Of a stretch of 64,000 nt of DNA, positions 55,755-63,910 are shown piece by piece. Origin of the DNA: Planktothrix sp. FACHB-1365 (GTDB lineage: Bacteria > Cyanobacteriota > Cyanobacteriia > Cyanobacteriales > Microcoleaceae); contig NZ_JACJSC010000028.1 of the NCBI RefSeq assembly GCF_014697575.1, positions 16,910-80,909 on the forward strand, read 5' to 3'. A program made the position numbers and the translations under genes. Under the pieces are notes generated by a model. That model was not told the DNA's origin, did not search any database, and saw only the letters and a list, made by a program, of their open reading frames with translations. Numbering within the stretch: the first letter of the stretch is position 1; each line of letters starts with the position of its first letter.

Positions 55755-56801
55755 ATGAAAGTAGCTAGACAAAATTTAGCTTGGGAAAAACATCAAAAGC
55801 ACGTTCCAACCGTTGATGAACCTGGTGGGAATGTATGGGGGTGTTTCCGCAGTTGTTTTCTGCAAAGTGCTGCCCCCTATACAGAAGGAATTGCCTATAA
55901 AATCTTAAAAAATGACTTAGGAATTGATTTACGCGAAGCTGCTGGACATACTTCTTGTGGGGCAATTGGCTATCACGGAGATGTGACTAATCTGGAAACC
56001 CAAATGGTGGTTGCGGCTCGTAATTTTTCCGTTGCTCATGATGAATTAGGAGTCGATAATCTCTTCTCATTTTGTGTAACTTCTTTTGCGAATTACACTG
56101 AAATGATTCAACTTTGGGAAGAAGAACCAGAGTTACGAGAATATACAGAAAAAATGTTAAAAGAAACCACAGGACGTGAATTTTGGGTTCCTCATGTTTC
56201 TGGGGGTAGACCGTCTGTAGTTCATGCGTCTGATGTGTTTTTTGCCAATCGCCATAAATTAGCAGAAAAAGCTAAATATAGTTTAAAAGGAATAAAAGCC
56301 GTTGATCATATTGGCTGTCACTATGGCAAAATCTTTCCGGGTGAGTGCATGGGGGGATCTGAATTTCCTCAAGTTTTAGTCGGGTTATTAGAAGCATTTG
56401 GCGCGGAAATTGTTGACTATCCAGAAAGAAGACATTGCTGCGGCATGGGTTTTCGTCAATGTGCATTTCCTGAAAATCGAGACTATACCGCTAGTAGCGT
56501 TTATAAAAAGATGAAAAGTCTCAAAGAAACCCATCCCGATTGTAATTTAATTTTAACCAATTGTCCGGGGTGTACGGTGTTTTTAGATGCCGAACAAGGA
56601 ACCATTAAAGAAGTCTTGGAAGAAGAATTTAATGTTAGTATTCTCGACTATGCTCAACTCACAGGTTTGATGTTAGGATACGATCCGTTTAAAGATTGTG
56701 GATTAAATGCCAAAGTTGTTCCTATTGAACCCTTATTAGATAAAATTGGCATTTCTTACGACAAATCTAAAACCTTTGAAGAACGGAGAAGACCGTTTTA
56801 A
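55755..56801 (+). CDS. hdrB1: Hdr-like CCG-domain subunit B1 (HdrB-type)
   Basis: The 348-residue protein has two CCG-type domains. The C-terminal one is complete: GCHYGKIF, HCCGMGF and TNCPGC. The N-terminal one is degenerate, with SCG in place of CCG (HTSCGAIG) and CVTS where a CxxC would be. So only one non-cubane 4Fe-4S cluster is expected. This is a B1-type subunit of the sulfur-oxidising heterodisulfide reductase-like complex. Its stop codon is at the first base of the heptamer repeat that follows. Confidence 0.82.
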   Translation: MKVARQNLAWEKHQKHVPTVDEPGGNVWGCFRSCFLQSAAPYTEGIAYKILKNDLGIDLREAAGHTSCGAIGYHGDVTNLETQMVVAARNFSVAHDELGVDNLFSFCVTSFANYTEMIQLWEEEPELREYTEKMLKETTGREFWVPHVSGGRPSVVHASDVFFANRHKLAEKAKYSLKGIKAVDHIGCHYGKIFPGECMGGSEFPQVLVGLLEAFGAEIVDYPERRHCCGMGFRQCAFPENRDYTASSVYKKMKSLKETHPDCNLILTNCPGCTVFLDAEQGTIKEVLEEEFNVSILDYAQLTGLMLGYDPFKDCGLNAKVVPIEPLLDKIGISYDKSKTFEERRRPF

Positions 56802-56861
56802 TCAGTTATCAGTTATCAGTTATCAGTTATCAGTTATCAGTTATCAGTTATCAGTTATCAG
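56801..56861 (+). repeat. Heptanucleotide tandem repeat (ATCAGTT), about nine units
   Basis: Eight complete ATCAGTT units and a partial ninth follow the hdrB1 stop codon directly, within the operon. The next gene, hdrA, begins 55 bases beyond. Confidence 0.9.
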
Positions 56862-56916
56862 AAGAGTAAATCATCATACCTATTGAATTTTATTTTCTAA
56901 AAAAAAGGGAGGAAAC

Positions 56917-57987
56917 ATGAACAAACCTGTGGTAATTATTGGTGGTGGCCCTGCGGGATTAGCGGCGGCTGGAAAACTTCAAGACTTTGGTTATGAGGTG
57001 GTTTTAATTGAAAAACAAGCCGAAATCGGCGGACATTTAAACAAGTGGTATAAAGTGTTTCCTGATTTTACGGACGCTTCAGAAATTACGGCTAATCTGA
57101 AAGCTGAGTTAGGGAAAACTCGAATTTTAACCGATACAACCATAACTCAAATTCAAGGGTCTGCCCCCAACTTTCAAGTCACGACATCAACGGGGGAAAA
57201 TCTTGAAGCCGCAGCAATTTTAGTTTCAACCGGATATAAGCATTTTGATGCCAGATTGAAAGAAGAATACGGCTATGGAATTTATGATAATTGCATCACT
57301 TCAGTTGAACTTGATTTGATGCTGAAGGCGCAAAATATTAAAACCCGGTCAGGACAAATTCCCCAAAAAATAGCGATGATTCATTGTGTTGGATCTCGTG
57401 ATGAAAAGGTGAATAATAATTACTGCTCTCGCGTTTGTTGTACGAATACAATTAAGCAGGCTATTGAAATTAAAGAACAACATCCTGATTGTGATGTTTA
57501 CTGCCTTTATATGGATATTCGGGTGTTTGGTCGCGGTTATGAGGAACTTTACCGCACCTCTCAAGAACAATATGGGGTGCAATTTTTACGGGGTCGGTTG
57601 TCGGAAGCGAGTGAGAAAAAAGATGGCAATTTATTACTGCGTTTAGAAGATACCTTAACGGCAAAACCGATGCGATTAAGCGTTGATTTGTTAGTGTTAA
57701 TGGTGGGAATGGAAGGCAACCCAGAGTTAGCAGAAATAGCGAATTTAAAATTAGGATGCGATCGCTTTTATGCCACCGCCCATCAACAATATTCTAATAA
57801 TTGCTCAACCCGTGAAGGTATTTTTCTAGCGGGAGCCGCAACGGGGCCAAAAGCCATTATGGAATCAATTACCGATGGTCGCTCCGCCGCCGCAGAAATT
57901 GCCAGTTTTGTTGCTCGTTCTTCCCAAGATTCTGAAACGAATTTGAATGGACAATTAATCACAGAAATGGCAACATCTCTCAAATAA
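56917..57987 (+). CDS. hdrA: Hdr-like FAD subunit A (HdrA-type)
   Basis: The 356-residue protein opens with an FAD-binding motif (VVIIGGGPAGLAAAGKLQDFGYEVVLIEKQAEIGGHL), typical of HdrA, and carries HCVGSRDEKVNNNYCSRVCCTNTIKQA, where Cys residues may bind a cluster, and GIFLAGAATGPKAIMESITDGRSAAAEIA. The length fits the A subunit of sulfur-oxidising Hdr-like complexes and is shorter than methanogen HdrA. It would be the flavin centre that links the B and C subunits. A GGGAGGAAA ribosome binding site precedes it. Confidence 0.85.
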   Translation: MNKPVVIIGGGPAGLAAAGKLQDFGYEVVLIEKQAEIGGHLNKWYKVFPDFTDASEITANLKAELGKTRILTDTTITQIQGSAPNFQVTTSTGENLEAAAILVSTGYKHFDARLKEEYGYGIYDNCITSVELDLMLKAQNIKTRSGQIPQKIAMIHCVGSRDEKVNNNYCSRVCCTNTIKQAIEIKEQHPDCDVYCLYMDIRVFGRGYEELYRTSQEQYGVQFLRGRLSEASEKKDGNLLLRLEDTLTAKPMRLSVDLLVLMVGMEGNPELAEIANLKLGCDRFYATAHQQYSNNCSTREGIFLAGAATGPKAIMESITDGRSAAAEIASFVARSSQDSETNLNGQLITEMATSLK

Positions 57988-58001
57988 AAGAGGAAAAAAT
58001 C

Positions 58002-58589
58002 ATGGCAACAAAAGCGAAAAAATTTGTCTTTGGGTTGAAAGCGGATCGCCAACTCGACGGCGATAAAATGAACTCCGATTTTGTTAAAAAAGTGGTTGCT
58101 GAAGGGGGAAACGGGGCTGCGATCGCGGCTTGTATGCAGTGTGGGACTTGTAGCGGTGGCTGTACCAATATTGACCAGATGGATATGTCCCCTCGAACTC
58201 TCATTTTAATGACACAACGAGGGGAATGGGAGAAGGTACTTAAAAGTAACGCTTTGTGGATGTGTAGTTCTTGTTATATTTGTACCTCCCGATGTCCCCG
58301 TGGGGTGCGTCCTTCTGATGTGATTGAAGCGGTAAAAGCGATCGCCATTCGCGAAGGAATTGAGAACAATTCAACTCGTTTTAATCAAATTTTTGTCGAG
58401 TTAGTGCAGAAACGAGGCATTCTGTTTGAACCAGAATTAATGCAGAAATATGGCGGTTTACAAGCCATGATCGATCAAGCAGAATTGGGCATTAAATTAA
58501 CCCTGAAAGGGAAAATGTCACCGTTTCCTGCAAAAATCAAAGACCCTAAAACCTTTAGTGAAGCATTAGAAAAGGCGGAACAAAAATGA
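58002..58589 (+). CDS. hdrC2: Hdr-like iron-sulfur subunit C2 (HdrC-type)
   Basis: The 195-residue protein has two 4Fe-4S motifs, CMQCGTCSGGCTNID near residue 44 and CSSCYICTSRCPRGV near residue 90, followed by a helical C-terminal region. It overlaps hdrB2 by four bases (ATGA), so C2 and B2 are made together. In shdr operons a small gene of unknown function usually sits between A and C2; none is seen here. Confidence 0.85.
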   Translation: MATKAKKFVFGLKADRQLDGDKMNSDFVKKVVAEGGNGAAIAACMQCGTCSGGCTNIDQMDMSPRTLILMTQRGEWEKVLKSNALWMCSSCYICTSRCPRGVRPSDVIEAVKAIAIREGIENNSTRFNQIFVELVQKRGILFEPELMQKYGGLQAMIDQAELGIKLTLKGKMSPFPAKIKDPKTFSEALEKAEQK

Positions 58590-59452
58590 AATATTCCTAC
58601 TACCCTGGATGCAGTCTCCATACCACTGCTAAAGAGTTTGATATCTCAACCCAAGTTGTGATGGAGGAACTCGGAATTGAGTTAGAGGAACTCAAAGATT
58701 GGTCTTGTTGTGGGGGCTCTGTTGCTGCTGGAGTTTCTCACGATGTTGGGATGGCAATGGCGGCGAGAAATGTCGCTTTAGCTCAAAAACAAGATCTCGA
58801 TTTATTAGCGTCTTGTTCGGGGTGTTACAACAAGTCAGCCAGAGCACTTAAGGCATTAAAAGAACCCACCGAAAAAGATAGAATTATGGCGATTATGTCG
58901 GAAATGGGGATTGATGTTTCTGACTATAATATCCGAATTAGAAATGTTGTCGATGTGTTAGTTAATGATATCGATATTTCCTCCCGAATTAAACGGCCCT
59001 TAACGGGTTTAAAAGTTGCCTGTTATTACGGGTGTTTGTTAACTCGACCCGCAGATATTACAGGTTGGGATTCGCCAGTTTTTCCGACATCAATGGATAG
59101 ATTGTCTGAAATTTGTGGGGCGGAAGTTGTTGATTTTCGCTCAAAAACCAAATGCTGTGGCGGCCCAATTTTAGTGTCTCAACAGGATGTCGCTTTTGAT
59201 CTGACTAAAAAACTCTTAGATGAAGCAAAATCTTTAGGGGCTGATTGTATTGTTTTAGCTTGTCCGTTGTGTGATACAAACTTAGAACTTCGTCAGCCAG
59301 ATATTGAGAAGAAATACAATGTTTCTTACAATTTACCAATTTTATATATCACCGAAATTATCGGACTTGCTTTAGGAATGAAACCCGGAAAATTGGGCAT
59401 GAATAAGCATATTGTTTCACCTAAACCTGTTTTAGCTAAATTGGGATTGTGA
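58586..59452 (+). CDS. hdrB2: Hdr-like CCG-domain subunit B2 (HdrB-type)
   Basis: The 288-residue protein has two complete CCG domains: PGCSLHTTAKEFD, WSCCGGS and ASCSGC, then VACYYGCLL, TKCCGGP and ACPLCDT. This is the arrangement of classical HdrB, where the two non-cubane clusters do the disulfide chemistry. It is therefore the best candidate for the catalytic subunit. Its length is typical. Confidence 0.88.
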   Translation: MKYSYYPGCSLHTTAKEFDISTQVVMEELGIELEELKDWSCCGGSVAAGVSHDVGMAMAARNVALAQKQDLDLLASCSGCYNKSARALKALKEPTEKDRIMAIMSEMGIDVSDYNIRIRNVVDVLVNDIDISSRIKRPLTGLKVACYYGCLLTRPADITGWDSPVFPTSMDRLSEICGAEVVDFRSKTKCCGGPILVSQQDVAFDLTKKLLDEAKSLGADCIVLACPLCDTNLELRQPDIEKKYNVSYNLPILYITEIIGLALGMKPGKLGMNKHIVSPKPVLAKLGL

Positions 59453-59510
59453 ACTTGAGGGTTGACTGATTACTGATGCGCGGGCGGGGTAACTCCGCCC
59501 CTACGGTTAT

Positions 59511-59801
59511 ATGAAACGTAAACGCAGAATTAACCCCAGAACTTATATGCGAGGGGTTGTGGCTTTAGCACTCCTAATCAGTTGGAGTTTGGTCGCACTT
59601 ACAGGTTTTATCTTATGGTTTGCACCTCATGGACAAGGGGCAGGTAGGATTGCCTTTTTGTTAGGATTAAGTCGCCACGAATGGGGTGATATCCATTTTT
59701 TGATCAGTTTGTTGGCGTTAGTTGTAACGATGCTTCACGTTATTCTTGACTGGCGCTCTTTAAAAGGACTGATTCGGTATTTGATAGGAGTAAATCAATG
59801 A
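59511..59801 (+). CDS. DUF4405 family membrane protein
   Basis: The 96-residue protein has two membrane segments (GVVALALLISWSLVALTGFILWF and IHFLISLLALVVTMLHVILDW) and conserved His residues (APHG, RHEWGDIHF, MLHVILDW) typical of DUF4405, a small cytochrome b-like family. It may bind haem and connect the Hdr-like complex to the membrane quinone pool. Its stop codon overlaps the next gene by four bases. Confidence 0.75.
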   Translation: MKRKRRINPRTYMRGVVALALLISWSLVALTGFILWFAPHGQGAGRIAFLLGLSRHEWGDIHFLISLLALVVTMLHVILDWRSLKGLIRYLIGVNQ

Positions 59802-60349
59802 ACAACTACAAACCGATCAAAAACAATCTAAGCACAGCTTTTCAGGGATTAATAGCAGGAATCATTCTGATTAGCAATAACATGATTTTTCCCGGCTTTT
59901 TCCCTTCAAAAGCACTTTCTCAAACTGCTTTAGATGCTAAGATTCAACAAGCTATGATTGACGCGATTAATGATGAATATCGCGCTAGAGCCTTTTATAA
60001 CGCCGTGATCGAAAAATTTGGGGCAGTTCGTCCGTTTAGCAATATTGTGCAAGCAGAAAATAATCATGTCAATCTTTGGAGAAATCTATTTGCTCAGTAT
60101 GGAATGGCTGTTCCTAATGATAGGTTTCCAGGTCAGATTTCCGCACCTAATACCTTAAAAGAAGCTTGCCAAATGGGAGTAGAAGCGGAAATTGCTAATG
60201 TTAAAATGTATGATAATTTTTTAACATTTGTTACCCAACCCGATTTAAAAGCAGCTTTTACCCAACTGCGTCAAGTCTCTCAGGAAAGGCATTTACCCGC
60301 CTTTGAGCGCTGTCAAACTCAACCAAATCGAGGTCTTCGTAATTCGTAA
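59798..60349 (+). CDS. Exported DUF2202 ferritin-like protein
   Basis: The 183-residue protein has a signal-type N-terminus (AFQGLIAGIILISNNMIFPGFFPSKALSQ) and a DUF2202 ferritin-like domain (DAINDEYRARAFYNAVIEKFGAVRPFSNIVQAENNHVNLWRNLFAQYGM, MGVEAEIANVKMYDNFL). Helices carry Glu and His ligands for a di-iron site. Unlike the copy at 54829 it seems to be exported. Its last codons and stop lie inside the TTCGTAA heptamer repeat, so slippage there could change the C-terminus. Confidence 0.82.
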   Translation: MNNYKPIKNNLSTAFQGLIAGIILISNNMIFPGFFPSKALSQTALDAKIQQAMIDAINDEYRARAFYNAVIEKFGAVRPFSNIVQAENNHVNLWRNLFAQYGMAVPNDRFPGQISAPNTLKEACQMGVEAEIANVKMYDNFLTFVTQPDLKAAFTQLRQVSQERHLPAFERCQTQPNRGLRNS

Positions 60350-60366
60350 TTCGTAATTCGTAATTC
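60336..60366 (+). repeat. Heptanucleotide tandem repeat (TTCGTAA)
   Basis: Four TTCGTAA units plus TTC. The stop codon of the preceding DUF2202 gene (TAA at 60347-60349) lies within the repeat. Confidence 0.85.
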
Positions 60367-60487
60367 CCTGCTATATCCTGAGAAATTGTACAATCAGTTA
60401 CTGAAAATGTGACAAATATTCGGGTATGATCAATTCTCACTCTTATCAGCATTTTCAAGTCTTGCTTGGTGAATTGAGGGAAATTCG

Positions 60488-63211
60488 TTGAACTCTATAA
60501 TCGAGTTAACAAACATCTTCCCCTTGCCACAACCCATCGATTACGATCCAACAGTTGCTTCCGATGAAGGGAAAAGGGCAGAAGATATCGGTTGGCTAGG
60601 GAGTCAACCCATCTGGGAAAGCCTGCCAGAAAGCGCGATGCAAGCCATTTCCCAATTGTTTTATCGCTTCCAAGTCGAAGCGGGAAGTCTGATTTATCGA
60701 GAAGGACAAACTCCCATTGGGCTATATTTGCTCAAGCTGGGAAAGGTGGAAATCTTTCAACAGTCGCCCATTGGTAAGTTGTCGATCCGCGATCGCCACC
60801 CTGGAGATTTATTTGGCTATACACTGGTAGCGAGTTCCGATGAAGGAACGTACCATAGTAGTGCGATCGCCCTGACAGCCAGTGAAATCCTGTTTTTACC
60901 CCAAAACCCGTTTTTGGAATTGGTAATAGACTATCCTGCTATTCAACAAGTGCTCCATGCCCTGTTGATGCGAGACTTAGATGATCTTGCCAGTCGCATT
61001 GCTTGGGAAGAAGAACGCATTCGAGGCTTGCAACCCTATATCCAAGATATTCCCACTGGGGAAATGATTCTCGGTCATAGCAAAGCCACCCAAAAACTCG
61101 CTCAAAAAATCGATCAAGCCGCATCTACGTTAACGCCTGTCGTGTTTCAAGCCCAACCGGGTAGCGGAAAAACCTTTTTAGCGGGATTGATCCATCTGCG
61201 TTCTCAATTAGCTGACCGACCCTTTGCTGAATTAGATTGTGCTGAACTTCCTCATACGGCAGATGGTAGACTCAATACCGATGTCTTGTTTGGCAGAACG
61301 GGCAATCAACCGGGTATTCTGGAATTATTAGAACAGGGAACCTTATTACTCGATAATGTTCAGGTTTTAAGTGAAGGCGATCGCACTCGATTAATTCACT
61401 ATTTGAAAACAGGATTAATTATCCCCAATCATGGCATATTAGACCACCATCAATTATCTCACGAATCGCCTCAACCCATTCAATCTTGGGTGCGTTTAAT
61501 TTTTGCCTCTGCCAACAAACTCATTTTTCCCGATATTGAAATTATTTCAATTAAACTATTAACTTTACCCCAACGCAAAGCCGATATTCCTGAATTTGCC
61601 GAATACTTTTTAAATCAATTTTGTCGGGAACAAAATCGCCCTTTGTTGCAATTGGATCGGGCAGATTTGCGGCGTTTGATTAGTTACGAATATCCGGGGA
61701 ATTTAGCAGAATTAGCCGAAATATTGCACCGGGCTGTGATGATGACCCCCATCGGACAATCGGTAATTCCAGAACAAGCTTTGTGGTCAGTAGAATCTAG
61801 GAAAAATGCCTTTCGGATTGATTTACTCACCCATGTTCCGGGGTTGCGGAAATTGTTGTTGAGTCATTGGTATCCTGAAGGAATCTGGATTGTGATGATG
61901 GCAATTTTCATCCCCGTTACAATTTTAGGTTTTATCGGTTCCCAATCACGAGATAGCAGTATTACCCTCAACTTATTTTGGGCTTGGTGGTGGCCTGGTT
62001 ATTTATTTTTATTCGCGTTTGTGGGGCGATTTTGGTGTGCTATTTGCCCGTTTATGATTATGGGTGAATGGATGCGTCAACTTTCCCTGTGGTTATTTCC
62101 CCGTCAGCAACTCACCTGGAATACCTCATGGCTAAATCGTTGGGGTGCGTGGATATTATTTGCCGGGTTTGTAATCATTTATTTATGGGAAAAACTGTGG
62201 GATTTGCCCCACCATGCCTATCTTTCTGCTTGGTTATTATTAACAATTACTGCCGGGGCTGTGATTTTTAGTTTAATTTATGAACGTCGGTTATGGTGTC
62301 GTTATCTCTGTCCTATTGGTGGGATGAATGGGATGTTTGCCAAACTGTCGATCACGGAATTGCGATCAACTCAGCAAGTTTGTGGGAGTCAGTGTAATAC
62401 CTTTGGCTGTTATAAAGGCAGTACGGAAACTCCACTTAACTTTGCTGATGCCTTACCCAATGAAGGACAAGCCAGTAAAGGTTGTCCGCTTTACTCCCAT
62501 CCCGCCCAATTGCAAGATAACCGCGATTGTATGCTTTGTATGGATTGTTTGAAGGCTTGTCCCAATCGCTCAGGACAGTTAAATTTACGCTTTCCTGCAT
62601 CGGATTTATTAGATGATCATCAGGGTTTTTGGGCAGAAGTGGCGCTGTTATTACTATTATTTGGGGGTGTGTTTATGCACCATTCCCAGACTATTTTAGG
62701 TTGGTTGGGATGGGAAAATCTGCCTGTCGATGCGGATCATTTTTTAACCAGTTTACCCCTCACTTTAGCATTACTCAGTATTCCCGCTATTTTAACATTA
62801 GGAACTCATGCGATCGCTCGCTTTTTTGATCCCGAACAACCCAATTATTTAACGATTATTTACGCCTATCTCCCGTTTGTTTTGGCTGCCAATTTAGCCC
62901 ACTATGTTCCTGCTTTTATGACCGAAGCCGGACAAATTCTCCCCGTATTAGCTCGTTCTTTAGGATATAGTGGGGCAGGATTACCCACTCTAACTTGGAG
63001 TTTAGATGTGGCGCAATTTTTACAAGGAGTAACACTACTTTCCGCATTAGTTTTTAGCCCTTACCCTTTGCTACGAATTACTAAACAAAGCGACGAAGCG
63101 ACGGGGATACAAAGACTAATGAGTAACCTGCCTCATTTGTTGTTAATGGCTGGGTTCACTGTTTTATTATTCAAGTTAATGATACAAAACACGACTCGCT
63201 TAACTCACTAA
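60488..63211 (+). CDS. Cyclic-nucleotide-binding / AAA / NapH-like ferredoxin fusion membrane protein
   Basis: The start is TTG, with GAGGG before it. The 907-residue protein has three parts. A CRP-like sensor domain comes first (about residues 35-165: GSLIYREGQTPIGLYLLKLGKVEIF). An AAA domain like that of sigma-54 activators follows (Walker A FQAQPGSGKTF near residue 225). It lacks the GAFTGA loop and has LLLDNVQ instead of the usual LDE in Walker B. Then comes a NapH/CcoG-type membrane part with CAICPFMI, RYLCPIGG, CGSQC, and CMLCMDCLKACPN, and about nine membrane segments. It probably passes electrons, perhaps from the Hdr-like complex, under nucleotide control. No DNA-binding domain is present. 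Confidence 0.8.
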   Translation: MNSIIELTNIFPLPQPIDYDPTVASDEGKRAEDIGWLGSQPIWESLPESAMQAISQLFYRFQVEAGSLIYREGQTPIGLYLLKLGKVEIFQQSPIGKLSIRDRHPGDLFGYTLVASSDEGTYHSSAIALTASEILFLPQNPFLELVIDYPAIQQVLHALLMRDLDDLASRIAWEEERIRGLQPYIQDIPTGEMILGHSKATQKLAQKIDQAASTLTPVVFQAQPGSGKTFLAGLIHLRSQLADRPFAELDCAELPHTADGRLNTDVLFGRTGNQPGILELLEQGTLLLDNVQVLSEGDRTRLIHYLKTGLIIPNHGILDHHQLSHESPQPIQSWVRLIFASANKLIFPDIEIISIKLLTLPQRKADIPEFAEYFLNQFCREQNRPLLQLDRADLRRLISYEYPGNLAELAEILHRAVMMTPIGQSVIPEQALWSVESRKNAFRIDLLTHVPGLRKLLLSHWYPEGIWIVMMAIFIPVTILGFIGSQSRDSSITLNLFWAWWWPGYLFLFAFVGRFWCAICPFMIMGEWMRQLSLWLFPRQQLTWNTSWLNRWGAWILFAGFVIIYLWEKLWDLPHHAYLSAWLLLTITAGAVIFSLIYERRLWCRYLCPIGGMNGMFAKLSITELRSTQQVCGSQCNTFGCYKGSTETPLNFADALPNEGQASKGCPLYSHPAQLQDNRDCMLCMDCLKACPNRSGQLNLRFPASDLLDDHQGFWAEVALLLLLFGGVFMHHSQTILGWLGWENLPVDADHFLTSLPLTLALLSIPAILTLGTHAIARFFDPEQPNYLTIIYAYLPFVLAANLAHYVPAFMTEAGQILPVLARSLGYSGAGLPTLTWSLDVAQFLQGVTLLSALVFSPYPLLRITKQSDEATGIQRLMSNLPHLLLMAGFTVLLFKLMIQNTTRLTH

Positions 63212-63910
63212 CTCCGCCATCAACTCAGCCACAGGCATAATCCGTTGGCTGCGTCCAGCATTACTACCGGAAAACACTAAACCATTTTCCACGTCTCCCC
63301 GTGCGGCTTTATCCAACGCCCGAACAATACAATAAAGTTCTCCAGCTTCTCGGTGACGGCAAACTTGAAGACAGTTCAACAGACAGCGTTTTTCAATGGT
63401 CGCAGCACGGGAAATTACCTTTTCGACAAAGGGGTTTCGCAGCGCTCGTCCTGGTAATCCCACCGGACTCGAAACCACTATCACATCTTCAGGTTGGGCG
63501 TGCAGGTGAAATTCTTTATACCGAATATCGGCATCACATTCATCTGTGGTAATAAACCTTGTGCCAATCTGGACTCCTTTAGCTCCTAATTCTAACATTC
63601 TAATAATATCTGAGTGATCCCAAACGCCTCCGGCCGCAATCACCGGAATGGGTTGACCGAGTTCGGTTTCTAAATAATTGACCAATTCAGGAATTACCTG
63701 GTCTGGATTCAATTGTGGGTCGTTGAGTTCCTCATATTTAGCCCCCAGGTGTCCTCCTGCGGTATTAGGATTTTCCACAACAAAAGCATCCGGTAAGCGT
63801 TTGTATTGGCGTTCCCATTTCCGACAAATCACTTTAGCCGCGCGAGCGCTGGAAATAATGGGGACGAGGGCTACCGATACTTTTTTGCTAACATTTGTTA
63901 ACAAATACAT
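63200..63910 (-). pseudogene. Nitronate monooxygenase, N-terminally truncated
   Basis: The 236-residue frame matches the C-terminal two thirds of nitronate monooxygenase/2-nitropropane dioxygenase: LVPIISSARAAKVICRKW, VENPNTAGGHLG, PVIAAGGVWDHSDIIRMLELGAKGVQIGTRFITTDECDA and RSQRIMPVAELMAELVS. The usual start region (about 130 residues, with the first FMN contacts) is missing. The first codons (MYLLTN) come from the end of a transposase-like frame, so the gene was probably broken by insertion. It overlaps the preceding gene's 3' end by 12 bases. Confidence 0.8.

Noticed and set aside
60488..63211. Sigma-54-dependent transcription activator
   Set aside because: No GAFTGA loop and no DNA-binding helix are present, the Walker B is altered, and cyanobacteria lack sigma-54.
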